Shown: positions 26,188 through 35,908, numbered from the stretch's first letter. The stretch is DNA of 64,000 nt from Pseudomonas neuropathica (GCF_015461835.1 NZ_JACOPX010000002.1:186001-250000); one strand, 5' to 3'. Translations and numbers: made by a program. Notes: a model not told the origin generated them from the letters alone.

Positions 26188-26793
26188 ATGCAGCGCGACG
26201 CCCTCCTCACTCAGGATGAGCTGGATTTCATCCAGACCATGCAGCACAACCCGCAATTGAACGTGCGGGATGCGACGTCGAGTCTGCTGGTTAACGGCGG
26301 TTCGCAAATCCGTGATTTGCTCACGCGCCTGGCCGCTCACGAGCAAGTGACCATTCAGGCCAACTTCGAAAATCAGCAGATGACCTTCCCGTTGCATCTG
26401 GTCGAAGACGAGTTTCACGCGTTGCACCTGCGTCTCGGCGTACCGAGTATTTACGAAGACGGCCCGATGGTGCGGCCATGGCGTTTGACTCTCGAAGAGC
26501 CGGTAGCTCTGGAAAACGCCAAAGGTCAGCCGGGCACGTTGTGGGTCCACGAGGTTTCGCACAAAGGTGTGCTGCTGGAAGTGCGCAACAAGACCAAACC
26601 GCCCAAGCATTTCGCGCTGTGGTTCAGCCCTTCGGGTTACGAGCGGATTTCATTGCGCGGCAATTTCGAACGGGAAACCGAGAGCGGTTTCTACGCCTAC
26701 GAACTGAGCCAGACCGACACCGATGAAACCGAGCGTCTGCGCCAATTCATCCTGCAGCAACATCGTTTGACACATCCTGCCCTTCACACCTGA
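26188..26793 (+). CDS. Unrecognised protein, possibly degenerate PilZ-type
   Basis: A 201-residue soluble protein that I do not confidently recognise. An N-terminal helical segment (QRDALLTQDELDFIQTMQ) precedes a beta-rich region with RPWRLTLEEPV and HEVSHKGVLLEV. The latter resembles a degenerate PilZ motif (E-x-S-x-x-G instead of D/N-x-S-x-x-G). A GTG at 26134 would directly follow the LOV stop codon, but ATG 26188 is preferred for lack of any ribosome site before the GTG. It sits between the LOV and LitR-like genes and converges with the latter. Confidence 0.65.
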   Translation: MQRDALLTQDELDFIQTMQHNPQLNVRDATSSLLVNGGSQIRDLLTRLAAHEQVTIQANFENQQMTFPLHLVEDEFHALHLRLGVPSIYEDGPMVRPWRLTLEEPVALENAKGQPGTLWVHEVSHKGVLLEVRNKTKPPKHFALWFSPSGYERISLRGNFERETESGFYAYELSQTDTDETERLRQFILQQHRLTHPALHT

Positions 26794-26796
26794 GTT

Positions 26797-27774
26797 TCAG
26801 GTATCCAGATTGCCGGCCAGAAACTGCAGCATGCGCTGACGCATGTTCGCGCCTTCATTGCCCAGGCAAGCAACAGAGGATCCGGCCAGACTGTCCTGTG
26901 CCAGATCTGAAGCGTCGCCCGCCAGCATCAACTGACAATCGAGACTCAATGCCAACCGGTTCAAACGCCGAGGCAATTCGGCGCTGGGCGCGTGATTGGA
27001 AAACAGCACGAGTGCATCAGGTTTGATCTTTTCGCAGACCAACGTCAGCTCATCGAACGGCTGACCTGTGGTCAGCACCCGAACACCGGAATTGTTGTCG
27101 CTGAGAAACAGCGCCGCCACCAACAACTCCAGCTCTCGACATTGCCCGGCCAGCGCGCTGACGATCACTCGGCGCGGTTGCGTACCACGCAGCATGACGA
27201 TCCGCTGCAATACCCGCGCCCGCAGGAATCCATCGAAGAACAGCCACTCGCTGGTTTGCCCGAAAGCCTCCTGGCGCTGCAACAATTGCAGCCACAAAGG
27301 CATGAGGATGTCCTGAAACACCACCGGCAATGAGTATGAAGAGAAAATCTGCCCATAGACGCGGTCCAGTTGCTGGTCGTCGAACGCACTGACCGCCTGC
27401 TGGATCTGCTCCTGCCATTGCAGGTAATCCGCCTGCACCAGATCATCGGGGATGATGTGCGCCAATACTTTCATCGGTTCGGTCTTGGCGAGGATCTTGC
27501 CGACCTTGCTCACGGCGACACCGCGATCAATCCAGTCGACGATGCTGCGCACGCGCTCGATATCGGTCATCGAATAGAGCCGATGCCCACTTCCGGTGCG
27601 CGTGGGCTGAATCAGACCGTAGCGCCGCTCCCACGCGCGCAAGGTCACCGGGTTTACACCTGTCAGGCGTGCGACCTCACGGATAGGGTACAGATCCTCG
27701 CGCTCGAGCGCAGAAGATGTCTGCGAAGCAGGCTTTGCGTCCGTGATGACAGGCATAGAGTGTTCAACTTCCAT
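26797..27774 (-). CDS. LitR/CarH-like MerR regulator, class II type
   Basis: A 325-residue regulator. Seen: N-terminal MerR helix-turn-helix YPIREVARLTGVNPVTLRAWERRYGL (about 29-54) and a C-terminal cobalamin-domain-like fold (about 190-310). At the site where CarH-type photosensors have a histidine for adenosylcobalamin (ER-H-E-x-G), this protein reads GQCRELE, so it looks like the class II LitR proteins of non-phototrophs that lack B12. In P. putida such a LitR protein is linked to a short LOV protein for light response, as I recall. Here LOV and LitR genes are neighbours. Start 27774 or the internal ATG 27756 both possible. Confidence 0.82.
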   Translation of the reverse strand: MEVEHSMPVITDAKPASQTSSALEREDLYPIREVARLTGVNPVTLRAWERRYGLIQPTRTGSGHRLYSMTDIERVRSIVDWIDRGVAVSKVGKILAKTEPMKVLAHIIPDDLVQADYLQWQEQIQQAVSAFDDQQLDRVYGQIFSSYSLPVVFQDILMPLWLQLLQRQEAFGQTSEWLFFDGFLRARVLQRIVMLRGTQPRRVIVSALAGQCRELELLVAALFLSDNNSGVRVLTTGQPFDELTLVCEKIKPDALVLFSNHAPSAELPRRLNRLALSLDCQLMLAGDASDLAQDSLAGSSVACLGNEGANMRQRMLQFLAGNLDT

Positions 27775-27879
27775 GTCGGAGAGATTTGGATCCCATTCTA
27801 ACGCTTATGCCCCGATTGCGATCAAGTGCAGAAATGCGACGAAAGTCGCTGGTTTAATCGGGAAAAACCGGAATAATCC

Positions 27880-27910
27880 TTGCTTGTTGAAAAACGCAGG
27901 CCTCTACCCT
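27880..27910 (+). promoter_or_regulatory. Candidate MerR-type promoter with 19-bp spacer
   Basis: TTGCTT (27880-27885), a 19-bp spacer, then TACCCT (27905-27910). MerR-family activators characteristically act on promoters with 19-bp spacers. It would drive the monooxygenase-like gene at 27971. The -10 is a poor match, so this is speculative. Confidence 0.3.
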
Positions 27911-27970
27911 GGCCCTGCGTCAGGCGAAACTCCTACCCGGAGCGACGCAAATGAAATACGGAGATACATA

Positions 27971-28537
27971 ATGTCTACTTCCCCTGTCACGCTGATGGTT
28001 GCCCGTCGCGTCGCTGATGGCCGTTATCAGGACTTGATCGCCTGGCTGCGCGAAGGCGAACAACTGGCCACTGATTTCCCCGGTTACCTGGGCTCAGGCG
28101 TGCTCGCTCCGCCGCCCGGCGATAATGAATTCCAGATCATCTTCCGCTTTGTCGATGAGCAGACGTTGCATGCGTGGGAACATTCGGTCTCACGTACCGC
28201 GTGGCTGAGCCGTGGCAGCGACCTGTTTGCCCACCCGAAAGAACATCGAGTCAGTGGCATCGAAGGCTGGTTCGGCGCTGCCGGGCAACGTCCTCCACGG
28301 TGGAAACAGGCCGTCGCGATCTGGCTGGCGTTCTTTCCGGTGTCACTGCTGTTCAACTTTGTCTTCGGCCCGTTGCTCGCAGAACTGAGCCTGTTGCCGC
28401 GTATGTTGATCAGCACGGCGTGCCTGACGCCGTTGATGGTTTACTTCTTTATTCCATTGTCGACCCGATTGCTGGCGAACTGGCTGAACAGTACGCCGGT
28501 ACGACTGCCTGTTTCGGCGACACCTCAGAAACATTAA
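27971..28537 (+). CDS. Antibiotic biosynthesis monooxygenase-like membrane protein
   Basis: A 188-residue protein with an N-terminal ABM-type alpha/beta dimerisation domain (residues 6-95; VTLMVARRVADGRYQDLIAW and DNEFQIIFRFVD) fused to two or three hydrophobic helices (about 114-170; VAIWLAFFPVSLLFNFVFGP, ISTACLTPLMVYFFIPL). Such ABM-membrane fusions are common in Pseudomonas, with unknown substrate. Start ATG 27971 follows a GGAGA-containing leader. It is divergent from the LitR-like gene, so MerR-family control is likely. Confidence 0.75.
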   Translation: MSTSPVTLMVARRVADGRYQDLIAWLREGEQLATDFPGYLGSGVLAPPPGDNEFQIIFRFVDEQTLHAWEHSVSRTAWLSRGSDLFAHPKEHRVSGIEGWFGAAGQRPPRWKQAVAIWLAFFPVSLLFNFVFGPLLAELSLLPRMLISTACLTPLMVYFFIPLSTRLLANWLNSTPVRLPVSATPQKH

Positions 28538-28621
28538 AGATCGCAGCCTCGTTGCACTCGACAGCTCCTGCAGGACTGAACACAGACCAGGGTAGGTGCT
28601 GTCGCAGGCTGCGATCTTTTC
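28535..28621. repeat. REP-like palindrome, imperfect
   Basis: An AAAGATCGCAGCC arm at about 28537 and its inverse GGCTGCGATCTTTT ending near 28620 flank a diverged 55-bp interior. It is another copy of the GATCGCAGCC family. Confidence 0.75.
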
Positions 28622-28670
28622 AGGCTCGTCGCTGTTATAGTTTTTGCTCCACCCGCGATGCGAGCCGTTC

Positions 28671-29381
28671 ATGCCTGATTCCTCAGCCCCGATCCTCATC
28701 ACCGGTGCCGGCCAGCGTGTCGGCCTGCATTGTGCGCAGCGGCTGCTCGAGGATGGCTATCGCGTCATCTTCACTTACCGCAGCGAACGCCCCGGCGTGC
28801 AAACGCTGCGCGATCTGGGCGCCCTCGGCCTGTTCGCCGACTTTTCCAGCGAAGCCGCGATTCTCGCTTTCATCGCCGAACTGAAAACCCACACCGACAG
28901 CTTGCGCGCCATCGTGCACAACGCCTCCGAGTGGCTGGCCGAAACCCCGGGCAGCGAAGCCGAAGCCTTCACGCGCATGTTCAATCTGCACATGCTCGCA
29001 CCGTACCTGATCAACCTGCACTGCGGTGAACTGCTAAAGCACTCGACGCCCGCCGACATCATTCATATCAGCGACGATGTCACCCGCAAGGGCAGCAGCA
29101 AGCACATTGGCTATTGCGCCAGCAAAGCCGGGCTCGACAGCCTGACCCTGTCCTTCGCCGCTCGCTATGCGCCGACCATCAAGGTCAACGGCATCGCCCC
29201 GGCCCTGCTATTGTTCAATCCCGACGACGACGCGGCGTACCGCGCCAAGGCACTGGCCAAGTCCGCGCTGGGCATCGAACCCGGCAGCGAAGTGATCTAC
29301 CAGAGCCTGCGCTATCTGCTCGACAACCCTTATGTCACCGGTACGACCCTGACCGTCAACGGCGGAAGGCACGTCAAATAA
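28671..29381 (+). CDS. folM: Dihydromonapterin reductase (FolM-type SDR)
   Basis: A 236-residue NADPH-dependent short-chain reductase. Seen: TGAGQRVGLHCAQRL (residues 9-23, the TGxxxRxG type of pteridine reductases), HNASEW near 83, and catalytic YCASKAGLDSL near 145. It reduces dihydromonapterin (and dihydrofolate) to the tetrahydro form. It lies 21 bp before folE and is followed by folX, the arrangement I know from Pseudomonas that makes tetrahydromonapterin, the phenylalanine hydroxylase cofactor. ATG 28671 is chosen over the frame's upstream limit by homology and an in-frame short leader. Confidence 0.88.
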   Translation: MPDSSAPILITGAGQRVGLHCAQRLLEDGYRVIFTYRSERPGVQTLRDLGALGLFADFSSEAAILAFIAELKTHTDSLRAIVHNASEWLAETPGSEAEAFTRMFNLHMLAPYLINLHCGELLKHSTPADIIHISDDVTRKGSSKHIGYCASKAGLDSLTLSFAARYAPTIKVNGIAPALLLFNPDDDAAYRAKALAKSALGIEPGSEVIYQSLRYLLDNPYVTGTTLTVNGGRHVK

Positions 29382-29402
29382 CACCTGCCTGCGAGGCTGC
29401 CC

Positions 29403-29963
29403 ATGACCCGCTCACTGCCCGAGAATTACCGCGAAATCCTCATTGGCCTCGGTGAAGATCCCGACCGCGAAGGACTGCAAGACACCCCGGTGCGCGCGGC
29501 CAAGGCCATGCAATACCTGTGTCACGGTTACGAACAGAGCGTCGATGAGATCGTCAACGGCGCGCTGTTTGCCTCGGACAGTGACGAGATGATCATCGTC
29601 GCCGACATCGAGTTGTACTCTTTGTGCGAACATCACCTGCTGCCCTTCATCGGCAAGGCCCATGTGGCTTATATTCCGACGGGCAAGGTGCTGGGTCTGT
29701 CGAAAATCGCGCGACTGGTGGACATGTTCGCCCGACGCCTGCAGATTCAGGAAAACCTCACCCGGCAAATTGCCGATGCGGTGCAACAGGTCACCGATGC
29801 CGCCGGCGTCGCGGTCGTCATTGAGGCCAGACACATGTGCATGATGATGCGCGGTGTCGAGAAACAGAATTCGACCATGAACACCTCGGTCATGCTCGGC
29901 GCGTTCCGCGAGTCGAGCAACACCCGCCAGGAGTTCCTGCAATTGATTGGACGGAGCAAGTAA
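29403..29963 (+). CDS. folE: GTP cyclohydrolase I
   Basis: A 186-residue cytosolic enzyme converting GTP to 7,8-dihydroneopterin triphosphate. Seen: zinc and active-site motif [22 protein letters not shown] (about 75-95), [17 protein letters not shown], and the second zinc cysteine region [16 protein letters not shown] near 143. All ligands (two Cys, one His) appear present. It is one of the type I paralogs common in Pseudomonas. Lies 21 bp after folM and 0 bp before folX, so it is in one operon. Confidence 0.95.
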   Translation: MTRSLPENYREILIGLGEDPDREGLQDTPVRAAKAMQYLCHGYEQSVDEIVNGALFASDSDEMIIVADIELYSLCEHHLLPFIGKAHVAYIPTGKVLGLSKIARLVDMFARRLQIQENLTRQIADAVQQVTDAAGVAVVIEARHMCMMMRGVEKQNSTMNTSVMLGAFRESSNTRQEFLQLIGRSK

Positions 29964-30335
29964 ATGCCACAACTTCAGCCGGGAATGGCGCGCATCCGGG
30001 TCAAGGATCTGCGCTTGCGCACCTTTATCGGGATCAACGAGGACGAAATCCTCAACAAGCAGGATGTGCTGATCAACCTGACCATTCTGTACGCCGCGCA
30101 GGAAGCGGTGCGTGACAATGACATCGACCACGCGCTGAATTACCGCACGATCACCAAAGCGATCATCGCCCACGTCGAGGGCAACCGCTTTGCGCTGCTC
30201 GAACGCCTGACTCAGGAATTGCTCGATCTGGTGATGAGCAACGGTTCAGTGCTGTATGCCGAAGTCGAAGTCGACAAGCCGCACGCGCTGCGTTTTGCCG
30301 AGTCGGTATCGATCACCCTCGCGGCTAGCCGCTGA
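29964..30335 (+). CDS. folX: Dihydroneopterin triphosphate 2'-epimerase
   Basis: A 123-residue FolB-fold enzyme epimerising dihydroneopterin triphosphate to the monapterin form. Seen: [25 protein letters not shown] (about 8-32), [16 protein letters not shown], and [27 protein letters not shown] with the conserved glutamate. The start is immediately after the folE stop. With folM and folE it forms the tetrahydromonapterin operon. Confidence 0.93.
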   Translation: MPQLQPGMARIRVKDLRLRTFIGINEDEILNKQDVLINLTILYAAQEAVRDNDIDHALNYRTITKAIIAHVEGNRFALLERLTQELLDLVMSNGSVLYAEVEVDKPHALRFAESVSITLAASR

Positions 30336-30420
30336 GCTTCAAGCTTCGAGCTGCAAGCGGTAAGCTAACGGCCGACCCCGATCCAACCTTGCAGCTTGAA
30401 GCTTGCCGCTTGAAGCTGTC
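30336..30420. repeat. Palindromic repeat, AGCTTCAAGCTGCAAGC type
   Basis: Several interleaved copies of GCTTCAAGCT / AGCTTGAAGC with GCAAGC between them, about 85 bp, between folX and the DUF1244 gene. It is a different sequence class from the other two repeat types. One partial copy appears at about 40500 (GCAGCTTGAAGCT). Confidence 0.7.
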
Positions 30421-30434
30421 TCGCAGAGACTCCC

Positions 30435-30731
30435 ATGAACGAGCAACAACGCCTCGAACTCGAAGCCGCCGCCTTCCGCCGGCTCGTCGCCCACCTGGAC
30501 AGCCGCAAGGACGTGCAGAACATCGACCTGATGAACCTTGCCGGGTTCTGCCGCAACTGCCTGTCGAAGTGGTACAAGGCCGAAGCCGACGAGCGCCAGA
30601 TCGAGGTCAGCCTCGACGACGCCCGCGAAGTGGTTTACGGCATGCCGTACGCCGAGTGGAAAGCCCAATTTCAGCAAGAAGCCAACGCCGAGCAACAAGC
30701 CGCGTTCGCCAAAGGAAAAACCCATGAGTGA
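30435..30731 (+). CDS. DUF1244 protein
   Basis: A 98-residue protein of the DUF1244 family. Seen: LDSRKDVQNIDLMNLAGFCRNCLSKWY (about 22-48), the characteristic FCRNCLSKWY core with paired cysteines, and VVYGMPYAEWKAQFQ. Function is unknown in any bacterium I know of. The HopJ-like gene begins inside its last codons, so the two are co-translated. It follows the folX operon after a palindromic repeat. Confidence 0.9.
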   Translation: MNEQQRLELEAAAFRRLVAHLDSRKDVQNIDLMNLAGFCRNCLSKWYKAEADERQIEVSLDDAREVVYGMPYAEWKAQFQQEANAEQQAAFAKGKTHE

Positions 30732-31062
30732 TCTGAACACCCTGCGCGCCAGCCTCAAGAGCGGCGAACACGCTTTCGCCGACACGCTGGCTTTCATCGC
30801 CGCCGGTTACGACTATCAGCCGCAGGCGTTCAACAACGGTGGCGTGGAAAACGCCGCCGGGCAGAACGAAGGTTCTTGCAAGACCCTGGGTCTGGCACTG
30901 CTGGAAGGCCTGAGCGATGAAGAAGCGCTGCTGGCGTTCGGCGAGCATTACCGCTCGGTAGTGGCGACACCTGAGGGCAGTGATCACGGCAATATCCGTG
31001 CGTTGATCCAGCACGGTCTGGCCGGCGTGAAATTCACCGCCCAGCCCCTGACCCGACGCTGA
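30724..31062 (+). CDS. HopJ-family protein
   Basis: A 112-residue protein of the HopJ (type III effector HopPmaJ-like) family. Seen: FADTLAFIAAGYDYQPQAFNNGGVEN (about 20-45), GQNEGSCKTLGLALLEG and ALLAFGEHYRSVVATPEGSDHGNIR. The family is widespread in non-pathogens, so an effector role is unlikely here. Its start overlaps the DUF1244 stop by 8 bp. Confidence 0.9.
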   Translation: MSDLNTLRASLKSGEHAFADTLAFIAAGYDYQPQAFNNGGVENAAGQNEGSCKTLGLALLEGLSDEEALLAFGEHYRSVVATPEGSDHGNIRALIQHGLAGVKFTAQPLTRR

Positions 31063-31083
31063 TCCCTCTCTCCACACAAAATC

Positions 31084-31182
31084 CCTGTGGGAGCGAGCTT
31101 GCTCGCGAATACGGACTTACATTCAACGTTGATGTCGACTGACAAGCCGCTTTCGCGAGCAAGCTCGCTCCCACAGGGTTAT
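31084..31182. repeat. REP pair
   Basis: Inverted doublet of the GTGGGAGCGAGCTTGCTCGCGA element, just before the trxB terminator and after the HopJ-like gene. It is the same family as the copies at 1503, 3006 and 34549 but a separate subtype (GTGGGAGCGAGC rather than GTAGGAGTGAGC). Confidence 0.9.
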
Positions 31183-31205
31183 GCGGCGTAGCTGAAACTC
31201 CGGGC

Positions 31206-31237
31206 AAAAAAAACCGGCCAATCTGGCCGGTTTTTTT
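31206..31237. terminator. Bidirectional rho-independent terminator
   Basis: AAAAAAAA, ACCGGCCA-ATC-TGGCCGGT, TTTTTTT: a strong GC stem with A- and T-runs on both sides, ending trxB (minus) and also able to end the folM-to-HopJ transcript (plus). Confidence 0.92.
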
Positions 31238-31248
31238 ATGTCTGCGAT

Positions 31249-32522
<1,274 letters not shown>

Positions 32523-33275
32523 ATGCCCGCCCCTGTTCTGTCCGGCCCGCAATACCTGCGCGAAGGCCTCAAACTGGTCCTCAGCCCCGGCCTGCGCCTA
32601 TTCGTATTGTTGCCGCTGGCGATCAACCTGGTGCTGTTCGTCGGATTGATTTATCTGGCCGGCCACCAGTTCAGTCTATGGGTCGATACGCTGATGCCAT
32701 CGCTGCCCGAATGGCTGAGTTTCCTCAGTTACATCCTCTGGCCACTGTTTGTAGTGCTAGTGGCACTTATGGTGTTTTTTACCTTCACCATGCTGGCCAA
32801 CGTGATCGCCGCACCGTTCAACGGCTTCCTTGCCGAGAAAGTCGAAGTAGTGGTACGCGGCACTGATGACTTCCCGGCGTTCAGCTGGGGCGAACTGATT
32901 GCGATGGTGCCGCGCACCCTCGCCCGGGAAATGCGCAAACTCGGCTACTTCCTGCCACGGGCGATCGGACTGTTCATTCTCTCGTTCATCCCGGTGGTGA
33001 ATATCGTTGCTGCACCGCTGTGGTTGTTGTTCGGCGTGTGGATGATGGCGATCCAGTACATCGACTACCCGGCGGACAACCACAAACTGGGCTGGAACGA
33101 AATGCTCGCCTGGCTGCGCCAGAAGCGCTGGCAGAGCATGAGCTTTGGCGGGATCGTCTATCTGGTGCTACTGATTCCGGTGGTCAACATTCTGATGATG
33201 CCGGCGGCTGTGGCCGGGGCGACGTTGTTCTGGGTGCGTGAGCGCGGTGCCGAGAATCTTGTGACTCAACGCTAG
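32523..33275 (+). CDS. cysZ: Sulfate transporter CysZ
   Basis: A 250-residue inner-membrane protein. Seen: four strongly hydrophobic stretches ([20 protein letters not shown] near 22; [20 protein letters not shown] near 73; [20 protein letters not shown] near 145; and [19 protein letters not shown] near 210), the CysZ/EI24 signature [17 protein letters not shown] near 95. CysZ carries sulfate into the cell for cysteine synthesis. Fits with cysD and cysNC 10 kb away. GGAG lies 7 nt before ATG 32523. Confidence 0.92.
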   Translation: MPAPVLSGPQYLREGLKLVLSPGLRLFVLLPLAINLVLFVGLIYLAGHQFSLWVDTLMPSLPEWLSFLSYILWPLFVVLVALMVFFTFTMLANVIAAPFNGFLAEKVEVVVRGTDDFPAFSWGELIAMVPRTLAREMRKLGYFLPRAIGLFILSFIPVVNIVAAPLWLLFGVWMMAIQYIDYPADNHKLGWNEMLAWLRQKRWQSMSFGGIVYLVLLIPVVNILMMPAAVAGATLFWVRERGAENLVTQR

Positions 33276-33353
33276 GCCGGCAACAAACAGCCCGTCACAA
33301 ATCCATCATCCGAACGTCACAAGCACGACATGGCCTCAGTCGACACTGGGGTC

Positions 33354-34529
33354 ATGACGACAGCTCTACACATCACCCTGATCAGCGAAACCTTCCCACC
33401 GGAAATCAACGGGGTGGCCAATACCCTTGGCCGCTTGTGCGATGGACTGCGCGCGCGTGGGCATCAGGTTGAACTGGTGCGGCCGCGTCAGGCCGGTGAT
33501 CCGCAGCGCAGTGAGGATGACGCGCTGCTACTGTGTCGGGGTTGGCCGTTGCCGGGATATCCGGGGCTGCAATGGGGTCAGTCGTCGATGCACAAACTCC
33601 TGCGGCGCTGGAAGCGCCAGCGTCCCGACGTGTTGTACATCGCCACGGAAGGCCCGCTCGGGTTGTCGGCGCTGCGTGCGGCGCGCCGTTTGGGGATATC
33701 GGTGGTCAGCGGTTTTCACACCAATTTTCAGCAATACACCAGCCAATACGGACTCGGTCTGCTGACGCGGATGCTCACGCATTATCTGCGCTGGTTTCAC
33801 AATCGCTCGGCCATGACGCTGGTGCCGAGCGTCAGCCAGCGCCTGGAACTGGAGCGGCGGCATTTCGAGCGGTTGGCGCTGTTGTCGCGCGGTGTCGACA
33901 GCCAGTTGTTTCATCCGAGCAAACGGCTGAATGCCTTGCGTGAGCAATGGGGCCTGTCCGAGCAAGACATTGCGGTGATACACGTAGGACGACTCGCACC
34001 GGAGAAGAACCTTGGCCTGCTCAAACGTTGCTTCGAAAAACTGCGCGACACTTATCCACAGCGCAATCTGAAACTGATCGTCGTCGGCGACGGGCCGCAG
34101 CGGCTAGCGCTGGAAAAGGATGTGCCCGAGGCGATTTTCTGCGGCGCGCAGCGTGGTGAAGCGTTGGCGGCGCACTATGCGTCCGGCGATATATTTCTGT
34201 TTCCAAGCCTGACCGAAACCTTCGGCAATGTGGTGCTGGAGGCGCTGGCATCCGGGCTGGGTGTGGTGGCCTACGATCAGGCTGCGGCGGCGCAGCATAT
34301 TCGCCACGGTTACAACGGCGTGTTGGCGATGCCTGGTGATGAGCAAGCCTTTTGCGAGGCGGCGGCGTGGTTGCTGGAAGAGGATGAAACGTTGCGCTGC
34401 GTGCGCCTGAATGCGCGGCAGCATGCAAGTCGCCAGGGCTGGCCGGCGGTTATCGAGCAGTTTGAAAAGCATTTGCGCGGGGCTTGTGTAGGGGAGCAAG
34501 TGGTGCCGAATGCGCAGACATTGCCTTGA
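33354..34529 (+). CDS. Glycosyltransferase family 4-type
   Basis: A 391-residue GT-B fold transferase. Seen: N-terminal ETFPPEINGVANTLGRLCDGLRARGH (about 10-35), GFHTNFQQYTSQYGL near 118, donor-binding HVGRLAPEKNLGLLKRCFE near 210, and ETFGNVVLEALASGLGVVAYD near 290. The acidic motif E-x(7)-E fits retaining GT4 enzymes, similar to lipid mannosyl- or sulfoquinovosyl-type transferases. Exact acceptor unknown. ATG 33354 is preferred over 33330 because TGGGG lies just upstream. Confidence 0.85.
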   Translation: MTTALHITLISETFPPEINGVANTLGRLCDGLRARGHQVELVRPRQAGDPQRSEDDALLLCRGWPLPGYPGLQWGQSSMHKLLRRWKRQRPDVLYIATEGPLGLSALRAARRLGISVVSGFHTNFQQYTSQYGLGLLTRMLTHYLRWFHNRSAMTLVPSVSQRLELERRHFERLALLSRGVDSQLFHPSKRLNALREQWGLSEQDIAVIHVGRLAPEKNLGLLKRCFEKLRDTYPQRNLKLIVVGDGPQRLALEKDVPEAIFCGAQRGEALAAHYASGDIFLFPSLTETFGNVVLEALASGLGVVAYDQAAAAQHIRHGYNGVLAMPGDEQAFCEAAAWLLEEDETLRCVRLNARQHASRQGWPAVIEQFEKHLRGACVGEQVVPNAQTLP

Positions 34530-34548
34530 ATCCAGGCGACTTGGAGAC

Positions 34549-34620
34549 CGCTATCACGAGCAGGCTCACTCCTACAGGTGGAATGCATTCCAATTGTAGG
34601 AGTGAGCCTGCTCGCGATGG
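34549..34620. repeat. REP pair
   Basis: An inverted doublet of the GTAGGAGTGAGCCTGCTCGCGA family, one copy slightly diverged (GAGCAGGCTCACTCCTAC), between convergent glycosyltransferase and oxidoreductase genes. Confidence 0.88.
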
Positions 34621-34638
34621 CGTCAGTACAGCCGCCAC

Positions 34639-35742
34639 TTAAACCAGCGTCATCAACGCCTCACGGCTGAACGGCAAAATATCCTGTTCACGCCCTTCGC
34701 GGACTTTCTGCGCCCAATCCGGATCGACCAGCAACGCACGCCCCACCGCCACCAGATCGAACTCCTCTTTATTCAGACGCTCCAGCAGATTCTCCAGACT
34801 GGCCGGTTGTGCGACCTTGTCGGTGTTGACCATGAACTGCAGGAACTCGCCATCCAGGCCAACACTGCCAACGGTGATGGTCGGCTTGCCAGTCAGTTTG
34901 CGCGTCCAGCCGGCCAGGTTCAGCTCGGAACCGTCGAATTCCGGCTCCCAGAAGCGACGCGTCGAGCAGTGGAAAATATTCACGCCAGCGTCGGACAGTG
35001 GTTTGAGGAATTCACCCAGCGCTTCCGGGGTTTGCACCAGACGCGCTGTGTAGTCCTGCTGTTTCCACTGCGAGAAGCGGAAGATGATCGGGAAGCCTTC
35101 ACCGACCGCCGCACGCACGGCTTGAATCAGTTCGATGGCGAAACGCGAACGGTTGGCCAGGCTGCCACCGTATTCGTCGGTGCGCTGGTTGCTGCCCTCC
35201 CAGAAAAACTGGTCGATGAGGTAACCGTGGGCGCCGTGGATTTCAACGCCGTCCATGCCGATGCTTTGTGCATCTTTGGCAGCCTGGGCGAACGCGGCGA
35301 TCACATCCTGAATGTCTTGTTTAGTCATGCCGTGCACCACGACCTGACCGTCCTTGAGTTTTTCCGATGGGCCGTAACCCGGCACGCTGGCGTCCGGCTC
35401 GGTGCCGATGCGACGCACGCTGCCCACGTGCCACAGTTGCGGAACGATCTTGCCACCTTCAGCGTGAACGGCGTCGACGACTTTTTTCCAGCCGGCCAAT
35501 GGCGCTTCGCCGAAGAACTGCGGCACGTTCGGGTAACCGTTCGAGGCAACGTGGCCAACGGTGGTGCCTTCGGTGATGATCAAGCCAACACCGGCAGCCG
35601 CACGACGGCGGTAGTACTCGATGACTTTCGAATTGGGCACGCCACCCGGGGAGAAAGAACGGGTCATCGGCGCCATGACCACGCGGGTCGGCAGGTCGAG
35701 GGCACCGAGGTGGAACGGTTTGAACAAGGCTTGAACGGGCAT
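34639..35742 (-). CDS. Old yellow enzyme-type alkene reductase
   Basis: A 367-residue FMN flavoprotein (NemA/XenB-like) reducing alkenes, nitro-esters or maleimides with NAD(P)H. Seen: MAPMTRSFSPGGVP near residue 23, TEGTTVGHVASNGYP, the FMN site EIHGAHGYLIDQFFWEGSNQ near 176 with RTDEYGGSLANRSRF following, and LVAVGRALLVDPDW near 338. All OYE hallmarks present. Single gene between two repeats; physiological substrate unknown. Confidence 0.93.
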   Translation of the reverse strand: MPVQALFKPFHLGALDLPTRVVMAPMTRSFSPGGVPNSKVIEYYRRRAAAGVGLIITEGTTVGHVASNGYPNVPQFFGEAPLAGWKKVVDAVHAEGGKIVPQLWHVGSVRRIGTEPDASVPGYGPSEKLKDGQVVVHGMTKQDIQDVIAAFAQAAKDAQSIGMDGVEIHGAHGYLIDQFFWEGSNQRTDEYGGSLANRSRFAIELIQAVRAAVGEGFPIIFRFSQWKQQDYTARLVQTPEALGEFLKPLSDAGVNIFHCSTRRFWEPEFDGSELNLAGWTRKLTGKPTITVGSVGLDGEFLQFMVNTDKVAQPASLENLLERLNKEEFDLVAVGRALLVDPDWAQKVREGREQDILPFSREALMTLV

Positions 35743-35840
35743 CGAGAGGCTCCACAGAGATGACTTTATGACGGCGATAATATGGAGGGCCGAAGCCTTT
35801 GAACAGCATTATTGATTTCGGTGATTAAGGATCAGAAACG

Positions 35841-35902
35841 AAAAGATCGCAGCCTCGACAATCCCGTGTAGGAGCTGCCGAAGGCTGCGATCTTTTGATC
35901 TT
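35841..35902. repeat. REP-like palindrome (GATCGCAGCC type)
   Basis: AAAAGATCGCAGCCTCG... followed by the inverse GTAGGAGCTGCCGAAGGCTG CGATCTTTT arm. Located between the alkene reductase promoter and the end of gpx. Confidence 0.85.
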
Positions 35903-35908
35903 GCTTTA

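Noticed and set aside
30724..31062. Type III effector
   Set aside because: The HopJ family is common in free-living bacteria and no type III genes are present here.
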